A stretch of DNA of 64,000 nt from a virus, in the IMG/VR virus record IMGVR_UViG_3300048592_000418, positions 38,005-102,004 of that record; one strand, written 5' to 3'. The first letter of the stretch is position 1; each line of letters starts with the position of its first letter. The notes under the pieces are model-generated. The model was not told the origin of the DNA, searched no databases, and worked only from the letters and a program-made list of their open reading frames with translations. This document shows, in pieces, positions 24,046-32,299 of this stretch. The position numbers and the translations under genes were made by a program.

Positions 24046-25173
24046 ATGCCGACGAAACGAAACCTTCACGAAAAGCTCGCGGACAAGATCACCGCGCATC
24101 AGATCACGCTCGAACGGCTGAAGGCCGGCGAAAAGCAGAGCGTGATCGCCATGCTGCGCGATCTCGAAAAGTCGCTGATTCTCGAACTCGAAAAGTTGGA
24201 CGTTACCGGCGCGGCGTCTCGCTACCATCAGGCGCGGCTCGCGAAGCTGCTTCAGTTCGCGAAGGAAACCATTCGCGGATCGTATCGAGGAATCCGTGAC
24301 GATCAGCGGGAAGCGCTGCAAGGGCTGGCGAAGCTGGAAGACAGCTTCGTTCGCCGGGCCGTGAACGGGACAATCGGCGTTGATCTGATGACGGTGACGC
24401 TTTCGGCCGAAACGCTGAAGACGCTCGCGAGTGATACGCTGATCATGAAGGCGCCGTCTGCCGAATGGTGGAGCCGGCAAGCCGGGGACACGCTTCAGCG
24501 CTTCACGGATAACATGCGCGACGGCGTTTTGCGCGGCGAACCCACCACGGAGCTTGTGCGGCGCGTGCGCGGCCGGCGGGAAAATCAATTTGCCGACGGC
24601 ATCATGCAAACGAGCTATCGGAACGCCGAAGCGCTCGTTCGGACATCCGTTCAGACCGTCGCGAATGAAGCGCGACTGGAAACCTACGCGGCGAACGCCG
24701 ACGTGATCAACGGGACGCAATGGGTTTCGACGCTGGACAGGCGCACAACGAAGATCTGCATCGCACTCGACGGGAAGGTTTGGGATCGCGAGCTGAAACC
24801 CATCGGACACAAGCACAAGTTCCCCGGTCCAACGGCGCACTGGGGATGCCGGAGCACTCAGATCCCCGTGATGAAAACGTTTCAGGAACTCGCCGGCGCG
24901 AAGGAAACGCGTTCGTTGGTGGAGCAAGCGACGGAACAGAGGAAGGACATGCTTCGCGCGTCCATGGACGGACAGGTCGCCGGCGTCCAGACGTTCGACG
25001 AATTCCTGAAGCGGAAGGATGGCAAATATCAGGATCAGCTTTTGGGTCGCGAGCGCGCGAAGCTCTGGCGCGACGGCAAGATCACTGCGGACGATCTGAC
25101 GAATCAGGACAATCGGCCGCTGACCGTGAAGCAGCTTCAGAAGCTCGCCGAGCGGAGAACGGGCGGCGGATGA
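24046..25173 (+). CDS. Minor head protein (SPP1 gp7 / Mu gpF-like)
   Basis: 375 residues. The conserved block near 200-275 has ALVRTSVQTVANEARLETYA, QWVSTLDRRTTKICIALDG and HWGCRSTQIPV, as in the phage head morphogenesis domain of SPP1 gp7 and Mu gpF. These proteins bind the portal and enter the head with DNA. The C-terminus is charged. Placement after the portal fits. It is the last virion gene before the 18-kb island. Confidence 0.93.
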   Translation: MPTKRNLHEKLADKITAHQITLERLKAGEKQSVIAMLRDLEKSLILELEKLDVTGAASRYHQARLAKLLQFAKETIRGSYRGIRDDQREALQGLAKLEDSFVRRAVNGTIGVDLMTVTLSAETLKTLASDTLIMKAPSAEWWSRQAGDTLQRFTDNMRDGVLRGEPTTELVRRVRGRRENQFADGIMQTSYRNAEALVRTSVQTVANEARLETYAANADVINGTQWVSTLDRRTTKICIALDGKVWDRELKPIGHKHKFPGPTAHWGCRSTQIPVMKTFQELAGAKETRSLVEQATEQRKDMLRASMDGQVAGVQTFDEFLKRKDGKYQDQLLGRERAKLWRDGKITADDLTNQDNRPLTVKQLQKLAERRTGGG

Positions 25174-25271
25174 ACGCGAAACGGAAACGGAAGCTCGAAG
25201 CGGCTGGCTGGAAGGTCGGCACTGCGAAAGAATTTTTGCGCAGAGCGCGCAGGAAGCGAAAGGCGAAATGA
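25170..25271 (+). CDS. Very small basic protein (33 aa)
   Basis: 33 residues with ATGA junctions on both sides. KRKLEAAGWKVGTAKEFL matches a short motif found at the front of some small phage HTH-type proteins, here without the rest. Could be a remnant. Confidence 0.5.
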   Translation: MNAKRKRKLEAAGWKVGTAKEFLRRARRKRKAK

Positions 25272-25372
25272 AGGCGCCGGCGTTCGCTGTCCTGCTTCGC
25301 GCCATCGTCGCGGCCGTTATTCCGGCGCGAATCCGGACCGCTTGGCGCGTGCGTTATCTCGGCATCAGGTGA
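25268..25372 (+). CDS. Very small hydrophobic/basic peptide (34 aa)
   Basis: 34 residues from an ATGA junction. A hydrophobic N-terminal half (FAVLLRAIVAAVIPA) and basic C-terminus, membrane-active in appearance. Its existence as a gene is uncertain. Confidence 0.4.
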   Translation: MKAPAFAVLLRAIVAAVIPARIRTAWRVRYLGIR

Positions 25373-25435
25373 ATCGCGCCGCGGCCGGCGCAATAGGGTT
25401 GACGACTACTTCGCGGTTCGGGTTTTTTCTGTGTC

Positions 25436-25696
25436 GTGTCCGGCACGAAACGCAGTCGCGAACAGCTCGAAGAAATGATCGCGGAAGCGCAGCGGCTTCA
25501 CGCAGCGCGCGGCGGCATCCATGACATGAACGCAGCGCTTCACATCCTGACTTCGCTGCGGTTCCTCTTTGAATGCGGCGAGGAATGGCGCATTCGCTGG
25601 GATCGCGCGGATCGGCTGCTGGCGAACATGCGCGTTTGCTTCGCGACTGGATTTTACCCGAAGCATCTCGCGAGCGCTCAACCTGTTTTCGCATGA
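25436..25696 (+). CDS. Hypothetical protein, first gene of the island
   Basis: 86 residues from GTG 25436, after a 63-base gap that ends in a T-rich stretch (GGTTTTTTCTG). Helical, with EEMIAEAQRLHAARGG. Coupled by ATGA to the papain-like gene. The function is unknown; the start is uncertain because GTG 25431 is nearby. Confidence 0.6.
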   Translation: MSGTKRSREQLEEMIAEAQRLHAARGGIHDMNAALHILTSLRFLFECGEEWRIRWDRADRLLANMRVCFATGFYPKHLASAQPVFA

Positions 25697-26217
25697 ACCC
25701 GGAGCGCTGGAATCGGCCGAAGCAGACAATCTTCACGACGGAAACGACGGATGGCGATTGCTGGCGTTGCTGCATCGCCGCGATCCTGAACGTTCCCGCG
25801 GAGAGCGTCCCGCACTTCGGAGCCGATCCGCACTGTGACGCAGAAACGCAAAAATGGCTGAACGCTCGCGGCTACGTGATGATCCAAGTTGAGGGCGGCG
25901 GATTCTATCCGCCGATCCGTTTCCCGCAGTGGGGCAAGCCGGTTCAGGACAAGACGCCGAACACGGCGGTTTATCCGATCATCGCGTGCGGTCCCACCAT
26001 CCGCACGAAGAAGCCGGGCGATCATCATGCCGTCGTTTGGCTGGATCGCCGCGTCGTTTACGATCCGCATCCGAGCTAAGCCGGGCTGATCTGGATTGCT
26101 GAGGCTTACGCCATTGTTCCCGCGTTTGAATTTAAGGCTGAAGCAGGGCCAATCGATCCGGCGGCGATCATGGAAGCTGTGAAGCATAATCACGAAAAGC
26201 CGCTTCGTTTGGACTGA
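25693..26217 (+). pseudogene. Papain-like (C39-type) protein interrupted by in-frame TAA
   Basis: The frame from ATG 25693 has GDCWRCCIAAIL (likely nucleophile Cys), HHAVVWL (His) and VVYDPHPS (Asp), the order of a papain/C39-type triad. TAA at 26077-26079 follows PHPS. The frame then continues as AGLIWIAEAYAIVPAFEF to TGA 26215-26217, which overlaps the next ATG as TGATG. The PHPS-x-AGL continuity and that junction show the ancestral gene ended at 26217. The TAA replaces one codon. All three triad positions precede the TAA, so the 128-residue form may still fold. Confidence 0.7.
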
Positions 26218-26612
26218 TGATCCGGCACGTTTCACAGCACGGCTTCCCGACGGCATGCCAGCAGAGCGTGATCGCCATGCTCGCCGGCGTCGAACTCCGC
26301 GACGTGATCGCGCTGTTCGGCTTCGGGCCGATGTCGTGTTCCGAGCGCGTGAAGGCGTGCGATCACTTCGGGATCGTGCTGGGGGATCGCGTGCTGATCG
26401 AAGGCTACGGGAACGAGACGCTGACTTGCCTGATGGACAGGCACCGCGCGCTGTTCCTTTCGGTTTCCGAGCATGGGAACCCGCAGTTCAGGCACTGCGT
26501 CCTTTGGCATGGTGGGACGCTTTACGATCCGGCGCTCGGCGTGAACCCCGCTTGGCCGTGGCGTTATCACGTGACGATTGCGCAGATCGTCGCCGGCGCT
26601 CCCGCTTTATGA
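26217..26612 (+). CDS. Papain-like (C39-type) protein, second paralogue
   Basis: 131 residues, TGATG-coupled to the first. It has FPTACQQSVIAMLAG (Cys), FRHCVLWHGG (His) and LYDPALG (Asp) in the same order and spacing class as its neighbours. Sequence identity is limited to these blocks. A peptidase or bacteriocin-leader-peptidase-like fold is likely; activity and substrate are unknown. Confidence 0.68.
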   Translation: MIRHVSQHGFPTACQQSVIAMLAGVELRDVIALFGFGPMSCSERVKACDHFGIVLGDRVLIEGYGNETLTCLMDRHRALFLSVSEHGNPQFRHCVLWHGGTLYDPALGVNPAWPWRYHVTIAQIVAGAPAL

Positions 26613-27283
26613 TCCGAGTTTTTCAGCAAGTTATCGACAAGAAAAACGGCGATTGCTGGCGCGCGTGCATCGCTTCGATTCTCGAAATGAAGGCGGACGA
26701 CGTGCCGAACTTCGTCGGACTCGCGGGGAAGAAGTTCGGCGAGGATCCGCACGCGCTCGCGCTCGAATGGCTGCGCGCTCGCGGCGTCGCGTTGCTCGAA
26801 TGTCACGGCCGCGATCCGAAGGACGCGTTCAACTGGCGAATGCTTCCCGGCGTGTTCTGCATCCTTTCCGTTCCATCGCAGAAGTTCCCGAAGGAATGCA
26901 CGCATGCCGTGGTGGGGCAATGGCGCGAACATCCGGAAAACCCGGATTGCACGCAGATCGTGATCGTTCACGATCCGAATCCGGGGAACGTGCCTTATCC
27001 GGTGGACGTGAAGATCAACGGGATCACGTATCTCGTCCCGATGCGGCCGAAGCTCGGACAGCGAATCGACGCGATGCTTCCCGACGGGAAATCCCCATAC
27101 AGCGCGAAGCGCGAGCCGGAACACGGCCGGGCGGCGGAAATACTCGCCGCGGCCGGAGTTCAAAGCAGCTCGCACAGAGGGAAAATTCCCACGAAAACAG
27201 AGGGCGGAAGCAGTGACAGCAAAAGCGCATGCCATAACAAACCCGCGAGCGTGAAACCGGGGCCGAAAAAAACCCGAAAATAG
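26609..27283 (+). CDS. Papain-like (C39-type) protein, third paralogue
   Basis: 224 residues from the ATGA junction at 26609. The core has NGDCWRACIASILEM (Cys), CTHAVVGQW (His) and VIVHDPNPG (Asp). The C-terminal 60 residues are an extra Lys/Ser-rich low-complexity tail not found in the other two. It ends at TAG 27281-27283 inside the A-rich front of the next promoter-operator element. Family is confident; role in the phage is unknown. Confidence 0.72.
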   Translation: MIRVFQQVIDKKNGDCWRACIASILEMKADDVPNFVGLAGKKFGEDPHALALEWLRARGVALLECHGRDPKDAFNWRMLPGVFCILSVPSQKFPKECTHAVVGQWREHPENPDCTQIVIVHDPNPGNVPYPVDVKINGITYLVPMRPKLGQRIDAMLPDGKSPYSAKREPEHGRAAEILAAAGVQSSSHRGKIPTKTEGGSSDSKSACHNKPASVKPGPKKTRK

Positions 27284-27317
27284 TGCTTGCAAAGGAACCA
27301 AACATGGTTCCTAGTGT
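27273..27317 (+). promoter_or_regulatory. Promoter-operator element, copy 5 (dyad 27294-27311)
   Basis: CGAAAATAGTG, CTTGC, AAA, dyad with AAACAT centre, TAGTGTTCG. The stop codon of the preceding gene is the TAG of the A-rich front. The ATG of the next gene is at 27325, 13 bases after the dyad. It starts the first operator-headed cassette of the island. Confidence 0.8.
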
Positions 27318-27324
27318 TCGCACG

Positions 27325-27678
27325 ATGACGACAACGACGAACACGAACCGGGAAACGCAAATCGCGCAGGCGAACGAAATCGCGCGCCAGATCGGCAATC
27401 GCGCCTTCTTCATGATGGGAGCGAAGAACCTGATGGCGACGGAGCACGAAGGGAAAGCGGCGCTGACGTTCAAGATCGCGCGCAATGACAACGGCGTGAC
27501 GCACGTCCGCGTTGTTCTGGAACCCTCGGACACTTACACCGTGCAATTCCTGAAGGTCCGCAATCCGAGCGCGCGCAGCGCTGGCGGGATCTTCACCGTC
27601 TCGGAAGCTGACATGGTTTACTCGGACAGCCTGAACACCTGCATCGAAGCGCACACCGGCTTGCGCCTTTCGCTGTGA
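27325..27678 (+). CDS. Hypothetical protein with MTTTTNTN start
   Basis: 117 residues, starting at ATG 27325. Thr/Asn-rich first residues as in other cassette leaders, then a mixed fold (KAALTFKIARND, TYTVQFLKVRNP). GTGA overlap with the next gene. A starts-in-the-operator frame (27283) is not used. The function is unknown. Confidence 0.75.
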   Translation: MTTTTNTNRETQIAQANEIARQIGNRAFFMMGAKNLMATEHEGKAALTFKIARNDNGVTHVRVVLEPSDTYTVQFLKVRNPSARSAGGIFTVSEADMVYSDSLNTCIEAHTGLRLSL

Positions 27679-28334
27679 ATATCTTCGGCGGCGTCACTTT
27701 CGGGCCGGATGACGTGCGGACGCTCGCGGCCGGCGGCGAGCAAATGCGATGCGTGAAGTTCGCGATCCTCACGTCGCAGACGTGCGGGGAAGCGTGCTGG
27801 CACGCGGCGGAAGAGGTTTGCCGCTGTTCGTGCGGCGGGCGCAATCACGGATGCCTGAAGAGCGCGGACGGCGTGCGGCCGGTGCGAACGGCGAAGATTT
27901 CCGGGCATCGTTACAAGCTCGCGGCCGTTGGCATGCGCTCGGACGTGATGCCGGCCGCAACCGCACTGAACGGCCGGCAATGGCGCGCTGTGATGCCGGC
28001 CGAACTCGTGATCGATGGCATCGGACAGGGGAAGGACTGGACGCCGGCCACCCTTGCCGCGGCACGCGCGGCCGGGAAAGAGGCTTGGATCTCGCAATAC
28101 CGTTACCATTGGACGGAAACGGAAGACGGCGCGCCGGCTCGCGTGAAGTATGCGACGCGCGATCAAGTCGCGCGCTGGGAAGAGCTGAAGGCATGGCGCG
28201 GCACGCCGGACGAACGGAACGTTTGCCTTCTGTGGGAACTCGAAGTGATGCCGGCGGCGCCGACGATCAAGATCGTCAGCAAACAGACGGGCGAACCGCT
28301 CGCGAATCAGTCACCGCTCGGCGAACAGATTTGA
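27675..28334 (+). CDS. Hypothetical protein with Cys cluster
   Basis: 219 residues from GTG 27675. The front holds CGEACWHAAEEVCRCSCGG with five Cys, a pattern shared with uncharacterised phage proteins. The rest is mixed and contains WRAVMPAELVIDGIG. A metal site is likely; the function is unknown. Confidence 0.75.
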   Translation: MNIFGGVTFGPDDVRTLAAGGEQMRCVKFAILTSQTCGEACWHAAEEVCRCSCGGRNHGCLKSADGVRPVRTAKISGHRYKLAAVGMRSDVMPAATALNGRQWRAVMPAELVIDGIGQGKDWTPATLAAARAAGKEAWISQYRYHWTETEDGAPARVKYATRDQVARWEELKAWRGTPDERNVCLLWELEVMPAAPTIKIVSKQTGEPLANQSPLGEQI

Positions 28335-28360
28335 TCAGGAATCCACGAACACGAAATGCC

Positions 28361-28792
28361 ATGACGGACAAAGAACATATCAAACTCGTCAGCGTCGGGA
28401 ACCGCTTTTGGGCGAAGTTCTCGCGCATCGTTGCGGAAGCGCTCGCCGAACTTCCCGCCGGCCGGGAAGACGAGTTCATTCCCTATCTTCAGGACAAAAC
28501 ATCGATCTACGGTTCGACGTATTCGGAAGAGCTGGCGAAGATCGCGAAGCACGGAACGCAGCAGTCGGCCGCGGAGCGATGGACGAAAACGCGTCCGACG
28601 CAGCCGGGGCTTTATCTCGTTCAGTTCCTTTGCGACGCCTTCCCGAAAGGCGATCCGAACAACGTCTGTCATCAGCTCGTGAACGTCGTTCACGACGGCC
28701 GGGTTTTGCATGACGGCCGGTTTCGCGATGAAGCCGAGCTGAAAGGGTGGATTTGGGCGCGCGTTACGCCGGCAAAAGATTTTTCAAAATAG
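28361..28792 (+). CDS. Hypothetical protein
   Basis: 143 residues, ATG 28361. Contains LPAGREDEFIPYLQDKT and a beta-rich second half (LVQFLCDAFP, VNVVHDGRVLHDG). The stop TAG lies in the front of the next operator element. The function is unknown. Confidence 0.72.
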   Translation: MTDKEHIKLVSVGNRFWAKFSRIVAEALAELPAGREDEFIPYLQDKTSIYGSTYSEELAKIAKHGTQQSAAERWTKTRPTQPGLYLVQFLCDAFPKGDPNNVCHQLVNVVHDGRVLHDGRFRDEAELKGWIWARVTPAKDFSK

Positions 28793-28826
28793 CGCTTGCA
28801 AAGGAACCAAACATGGTTCCTAGTGT
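28783..28826 (+). promoter_or_regulatory. Promoter-operator element, copy 6 (dyad 28803-28820)
   Basis: CAAAATAGCG, CTTGC, AAA, dyad with AAACAT centre, TAGTGTTCG. The next ATG is 45 bases beyond the dyad (28866), and the leader between is built from repeated ACGAA/CGAACAC units. It heads a six-gene cassette. Confidence 0.8.
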
Positions 28827-28865
28827 TCGTGTCAGCAACGAAAACGAACCCAAACGAACACGAAA

Positions 28866-29132
28866 ATGGAAACGCTCATCACTGAAGTCCTGAAAAGCGA
28901 AATCGCGACTTACGTCACCGCGACGTGCGACAAAACGACGGCGACGGTTGTGATCGACAAGCCGGCCGCAGCTTATCCCCGCGTTCAGGTGATTTGCCAA
29001 AACGCTTCGCATCGCGTTTGGCGCCGGTCCGGCCGGTTCTTCGCGAACACGGAAGAAGCGCTGAACGGTTACAAGTCCGGCGCGATGAAGGCGATCATCA
29101 TGGCCGCGGCCGGCGCCGCGTTGGCGTCCTGA
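28866..29132 (+). CDS. Hypothetical protein
   Basis: 88 residues. ATG 28866 follows the sequence CACGAAA with no Shine-Dalgarno match. Thr/Lys-rich first half, Ala-rich helical end (AIIMAAAGAALAS). The function is unknown. Confidence 0.7.
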   Translation: METLITEVLKSEIATYVTATCDKTTATVVIDKPAAAYPRVQVICQNASHRVWRRSGRFFANTEEALNGYKSGAMKAIIMAAAGAALAS

Positions 29133-29149
29133 ACCCGGAGGATCCCACG

Positions 29150-29563
29150 ATGCATCCGAAGATCGAATTCACGGTTCACCCGAACGCGCCGGTTGTGATC
29201 AACCGATACGTCGAACGCAACGGCCGGAGGACTTACAACCGGAACGCATGGCGCGCGAAGTATTCGAGCCGCGAGAACGCGCAATGGCTTTGTGACACGA
29301 TGAACCGGACGGCCGGCGACGGCGGAACGGTTTGGTATGTCGCAGGCGAGGGAACGCTTCGCGCTCCGCTCGGAAACACGCCGACGGCCGCGGCGCCCAC
29401 CACGGCGCCGGCCGGCGTCTGCGTCACCTACGCGAACGGCGCGCGCTCGTTCCATCCCGGCTTCAGCATGAAGGCCGGGCACGCGTTCGCGCGCTCCCGG
29501 TCCGACGTGTCCAGCGTCCGCGACTTCGAGATCCGCAACGGCCGGCGCGTGATCATCGCCTGA
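29150..29563 (+). CDS. Hypothetical protein with strong RBS
   Basis: 137 residues. A rare good Shine-Dalgarno sequence, GGAGGA at 29137-29142, sits 7 bases before ATG 29150. The N-terminal half contains VERNGRRTYNRNAWRAKY. The middle is Ala/Thr/Pro-rich. The function is unknown. Confidence 0.75.
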   Translation: MHPKIEFTVHPNAPVVINRYVERNGRRTYNRNAWRAKYSSRENAQWLCDTMNRTAGDGGTVWYVAGEGTLRAPLGNTPTAAAPTTAPAGVCVTYANGARSFHPGFSMKAGHAFARSRSDVSSVRDFEIRNGRRVIIA

Positions 29564-29575
29564 ACATTCTCCACC

Positions 29576-29917
29576 ATGGCAACGCTACTGAAAAAACCCG
29601 TTACGCGCGTCACGAATTCCGCGCTGGACGGATGTTTCGGAAAAGATCGGAATCGGCGGATCGTGATCACGCTGATTCCCGGAACGGACACCGTTCCCGA
29701 TTTGATTCAGCTCCGGCCGCACGGCACGCGCCGCGCGGAGTCCATCGCCGCGATTGACGTTTACCGCATCGCGATCACGCGCCGCGTGAACTGCGAGCGG
29801 CTGAAGAAGGCGAACGAGCGGAAGGAAAAGATCCGCGAGCGTCGCGCGCGCGCACGCATCGCCGCGGCCGATTATCGGATGAAGAAGCAGCTTCAGCGGG
29901 AGAACTCCGGCGCATGA
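29576..29917 (+). CDS. Hypothetical basic protein
   Basis: 113 residues. A beta-rich front (RRIVITLIPGTDTVPDLI) and a long basic C-terminal helix (KKANERKEKIRERRARA) suggest nucleic-acid contact. The function is unknown. Confidence 0.7.
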   Translation: MATLLKKPVTRVTNSALDGCFGKDRNRRIVITLIPGTDTVPDLIQLRPHGTRRAESIAAIDVYRIAITRRVNCERLKKANERKEKIRERRARARIAAADYRMKKQLQRENSGA

Positions 29918-30147
29918 AGAAGGCGAAGCGACGCTTCCCGCCGGGACTGGCAACGGATCCCGTCCACCCTCCGGAGCTGCGCGGCTGGACGCGCGAGCGG
30001 CGTCTGGACTGCTGGATTTACACGCGTGACGCCGGCGAAGTCATCATGCACTTCCCGAAGGGTGGAAAATGGAAGGCCGTCCGCGGGAACGCCGACGGCG
30101 TTGCGGTCGCGAGCGCGGAGGAAGCGGCGGCGCTGTTCGAGCCATGA
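29914..30147 (+). CDS. Small hypothetical protein
   Basis: 77 residues from an ATGA junction. Basic start and a beta-like core (CWIYTRDAGEVIMHFPKGG). The function is unknown. Confidence 0.68.
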   Translation: MKKAKRRFPPGLATDPVHPPELRGWTRERRLDCWIYTRDAGEVIMHFPKGGKWKAVRGNADGVAVASAEEAAALFEP

Positions 30148-30395
30148 ACGCGAGAACGAGACGGCTTTTGACGGACGTTTCGCGGATGCTGTCCGCGGGA
30201 TTCATGACATGGGACGGAGAAGCGCGCGGCGTTGAAATCCCTGCAACGGAAGCGAAGCGCATGCTCCGCCGAGTGAACGCGGCGCTTCAGCGCGAGACGA
30301 AGCCGACGCCGGCGCCAGTGCCGAAGCGCGTGCGCATTTTTTCGCTAGGGCCGGAGCATTTGCCGGCGGATCCGGTCGGGGAATCTGTGCAATGA
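30144..30395 (+). CDS. Small hypothetical protein
   Basis: 83 residues from the ATGA junction at 30144. Helical front (RRLLTDVSRMLSAGF), Pro-rich end. The function is unknown. Confidence 0.65.
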   Translation: MNARTRRLLTDVSRMLSAGFMTWDGEARGVEIPATEAKRMLRRVNAALQRETKPTPAPVPKRVRIFSLGPEHLPADPVGESVQ

Positions 30396-30616
30396 GCGCA
30401 AGCACGCAAAAGGCGATGGCCGGAACGCGGGCCGCAGTTGCCGCGACGCATGCGCGCTGCGCGGAAGCCGTGCGGCGGTTTGACGCGGCGAAGACTGGCG
30501 CCGATGTCGCGGCCGTGCTGACGTGGGCGCGCGGGCAAAGCTGGTTTTGGCGAAGCTCGGACGATGATCGGGCGATGCGGGAAGCGCACGCGCGAGCGCG
30601 CGAGCGGACAAAATGA
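30392..30616 (+). CDS. Small helical protein
   Basis: 74 residues, Ala/Arg-rich helices throughout, ATGA junctions at both ends. The function is unknown. Confidence 0.6.
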   Translation: MSASTQKAMAGTRAAVAATHARCAEAVRRFDAAKTGADVAAVLTWARGQSWFWRSSDDDRAMREAHARARERTK

Positions 30617-30945
30617 AATCGCCGCGCATGCTCGAAATCGAAGCTCGCCGGAACGAGCTGACGGCCGCGGCGGACGCACGGCGCGAGCAAGCCGGGCCGG
30701 ACATGCGCGGACTTCTGCCGACGGCGCATGACTGGATGACGCCGGCGGAACGCTGGGAAGATCACGCGCTCGCGCTCGAAGCCGTCGCGCTCGAACGTGG
30801 ATGGTGGGGAATTCCGGCGGAGCGAATCGCGCTGAAACGGCAGCTCCGCGCGGCCGGCGCAACCTTCGAGCTGGACGCACCGATCCGCGTGCTCCGCGAA
30901 ATTCTCGACAATAGTGCTTGCGTCGGAACCAAACATGGTTCCTAA
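30613..30945 (+). CDS. Hypothetical protein ending inside the operator
   Basis: 110 residues from the ATGA junction. Helical, with WWGIPAERIALKRQLRAAG. The coding sequence runs through the next dyad and stops at TAA 30943-30945, one base after it, so the last residues are encoded by the operator. The function is unknown. Confidence 0.65.
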   Translation: MKSPRMLEIEARRNELTAAADARREQAGPDMRGLLPTAHDWMTPAERWEDHALALEAVALERGWWGIPAERIALKRQLRAAGATFELDAPIRVLREILDNSACVGTKHGS

Positions 30946-30948
30946 CTG
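30909..30948 (+). promoter_or_regulatory. Promoter-operator element, copy 7 (dyad 30925-30942)
   Basis: ACAATAGTG, CTTGC, GTC, dyad with AAACAT centre, TAACTGTTCG. It differs from the common form at the three bases between TTGC and the dyad. The next ATG is 28 bases away (30971). It heads the ten-gene cassette, the longest in the island. Confidence 0.78.
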
Positions 30949-30970
30949 TTCGCGACGATACGAAACGAAC

Positions 30971-31267
30971 ATGAATATGACAACCGCTCCGCTGTCCGAA
31001 ACTCAGATTCAGCAACTCGAAGCGCGGGTTTCCGCGCTCTGCAATTCCGTGATGCACGCCGTTGCGGCCGGCATCCGGAACGCCAAGCGCAAGCCGCGCG
31101 ACTTGGATCAAGTCGTTGCCGTGATGCGCGAGGAACTGAAGGCGTTCATCTTCGGCGACAGCTACGCCGCGGAGCGCGAAGCCGTGCTGATGCGCAGCGT
31201 CGGCGACGGTTACATTGTGGGCAGCATCGCCGCGAGCTGCATCAGCCGGATCGAATTCGCCGAATGA
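30971..31267 (+). CDS. Hypothetical helical protein
   Basis: 98 residues from ATG 30971 (or 30977). Helical, with ETQIQQLEARVSALCNSVMH. First gene of its cassette. The function is unknown. Confidence 0.72.
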   Translation: MNMTTAPLSETQIQQLEARVSALCNSVMHAVAAGIRNAKRKPRDLDQVVAVMREELKAFIFGDSYAAEREAVLMRSVGDGYIVGSIAASCISRIEFAE

Positions 31268-31584
31268 CACGGCGCCAGCAGCGCGCGATCCTCCGGTCGC
31301 TGGACGCGATCAATCAGGGGATCGCGCGCGGCGAGTATGCGCAGGAAGACTTTTCGCACATGGCACAACCGAAAAACATCCCGAAGGCGTCACCGGCTGA
31401 CGCGGAATTCATCCTGAAGAACCGCGACATCGGCGTGACGAAGATCGCCGAAAAGCTGACGCACCTGACGACGGATCAGATCCGCGGCGTGCTGAAGCGC
31501 GGCGGCGTTCCGAACCTGAAATTCAACCGGCACGCGGCGCGGCGCTTGCATGGCGCGCCGGGGCCGAAATTCACGAAGGAATGA
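31264..31584 (+). CDS. Putative HTH DNA-binding protein
   Basis: 106 residues. The segment NRDIGVTKIAEKLTHLTTDQIRGVLKRGG reads as a helix-turn-helix with two flanking basic regions. It could be a regulator, including of the dispersed dyads. ATGA start. Confidence 0.6.
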   Translation: MTRRQQRAILRSLDAINQGIARGEYAQEDFSHMAQPKNIPKASPADAEFILKNRDIGVTKIAEKLTHLTTDQIRGVLKRGGVPNLKFNRHAARRLHGAPGPKFTKE

Positions 31585-31799
31585 ACGCGGCCGAATTCCT
31601 CCCGGCGCCGGAGCCGAAGCGCGGCGTGATGTTCCTTCATCGGCGCATCATTTATCCGGACACGAAGACGCCGGCGAAAATGATCGTTACGGCCGTCCGC
31701 AAGGGCTGCGTTTATTATCGGTTTTTCGGCGGCGGCGGGCATGAGTTCGCCACCCGCGAGCGTTGGCCGCAGATCGCCGCAGCAATTCCCGAAGCATGA
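31581..31799 (+). CDS. Small hypothetical protein
   Basis: 72 residues from an ATGA junction. Beta-rich (VMFLHRRIIYPD, KGCVYYRFFGGGGHEF). The function is unknown. Confidence 0.68.
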   Translation: MNAAEFLPAPEPKRGVMFLHRRIIYPDTKTPAKMIVTAVRKGCVYYRFFGGGGHEFATRERWPQIAAAIPEA

Positions 31800-32299
31800 A
31801 AACCCTGATCATCCCTCCGGCGGAAACGAAGCTCGGCTTCGTCGTCTGCGAATGCAACTCGACAGGCGGAGCGCTCGAAGAAGTCGCGCGGAAAGACGCC
31901 GCGGCCGAAGCGCTGAATCTGGCGCGCCAGCTCGCCGCGATGGACGAGCACGTTCGCGTTTTCCATGAAATCGCGCTGACGGTTGACCCGTCGGACGTGC
32001 GCGCGACGGCGCCGCAATCGACGCAGCCGCGCGCGGACGCTCGCGACGTGCTGATTCGCCGTCTCGTGAACTGCGTCAATCGCGCGGGGATCGAAGTGCT
32101 CGCCGAGCGGATGCCGTCGCTGATCGAAATCACCGAAGCACTGATCGAAGCGAAGGCGCTCGGATACACGCCAGACGGCGCGGCTCCGGCGATCAAATAT
32201 CCGGACACGCCGGCCGGTCGCGAGCTGCGTTCGCTTCACGAACGCCAGCGTGCCGAATTGCGGCGGATTCAGGACGCGGAGCGCGCGAACTTCCGATGA
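31796..32299 (+). CDS. Hypothetical protein
   Basis: 167 residues from the ATGA junction at 31796. Helical C-terminus (RELRSLHERQRAELRRIQD). The function is unknown. Confidence 0.7.
   Translation: MKTLIIPPAETKLGFVVCECNSTGGALEEVARKDAAAEALNLARQLAAMDEHVRVFHEIALTVDPSDVRATAPQSTQPRADARDVLIRRLVNCVNRAGIEVLAERMPSLIEITEALIEAKALGYTPDGAAPAIKYPDTPAGRELRSLHERQRAELRRIQDAERANFR

Noticed and set aside
25399-25427. TTGACG as a -35 box before the first island gene
   Set aside because: The hexamer at the right distance (GTTTTT) is not a convincing -10, and no dyad is present.
27283-27324. Frames that start inside the operator block (reading LAKEPNMVPS)
   Set aside because: The same peptide appears at several cassettes because the DNA element is conserved. 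The ATG just beyond the element is the better start in each.
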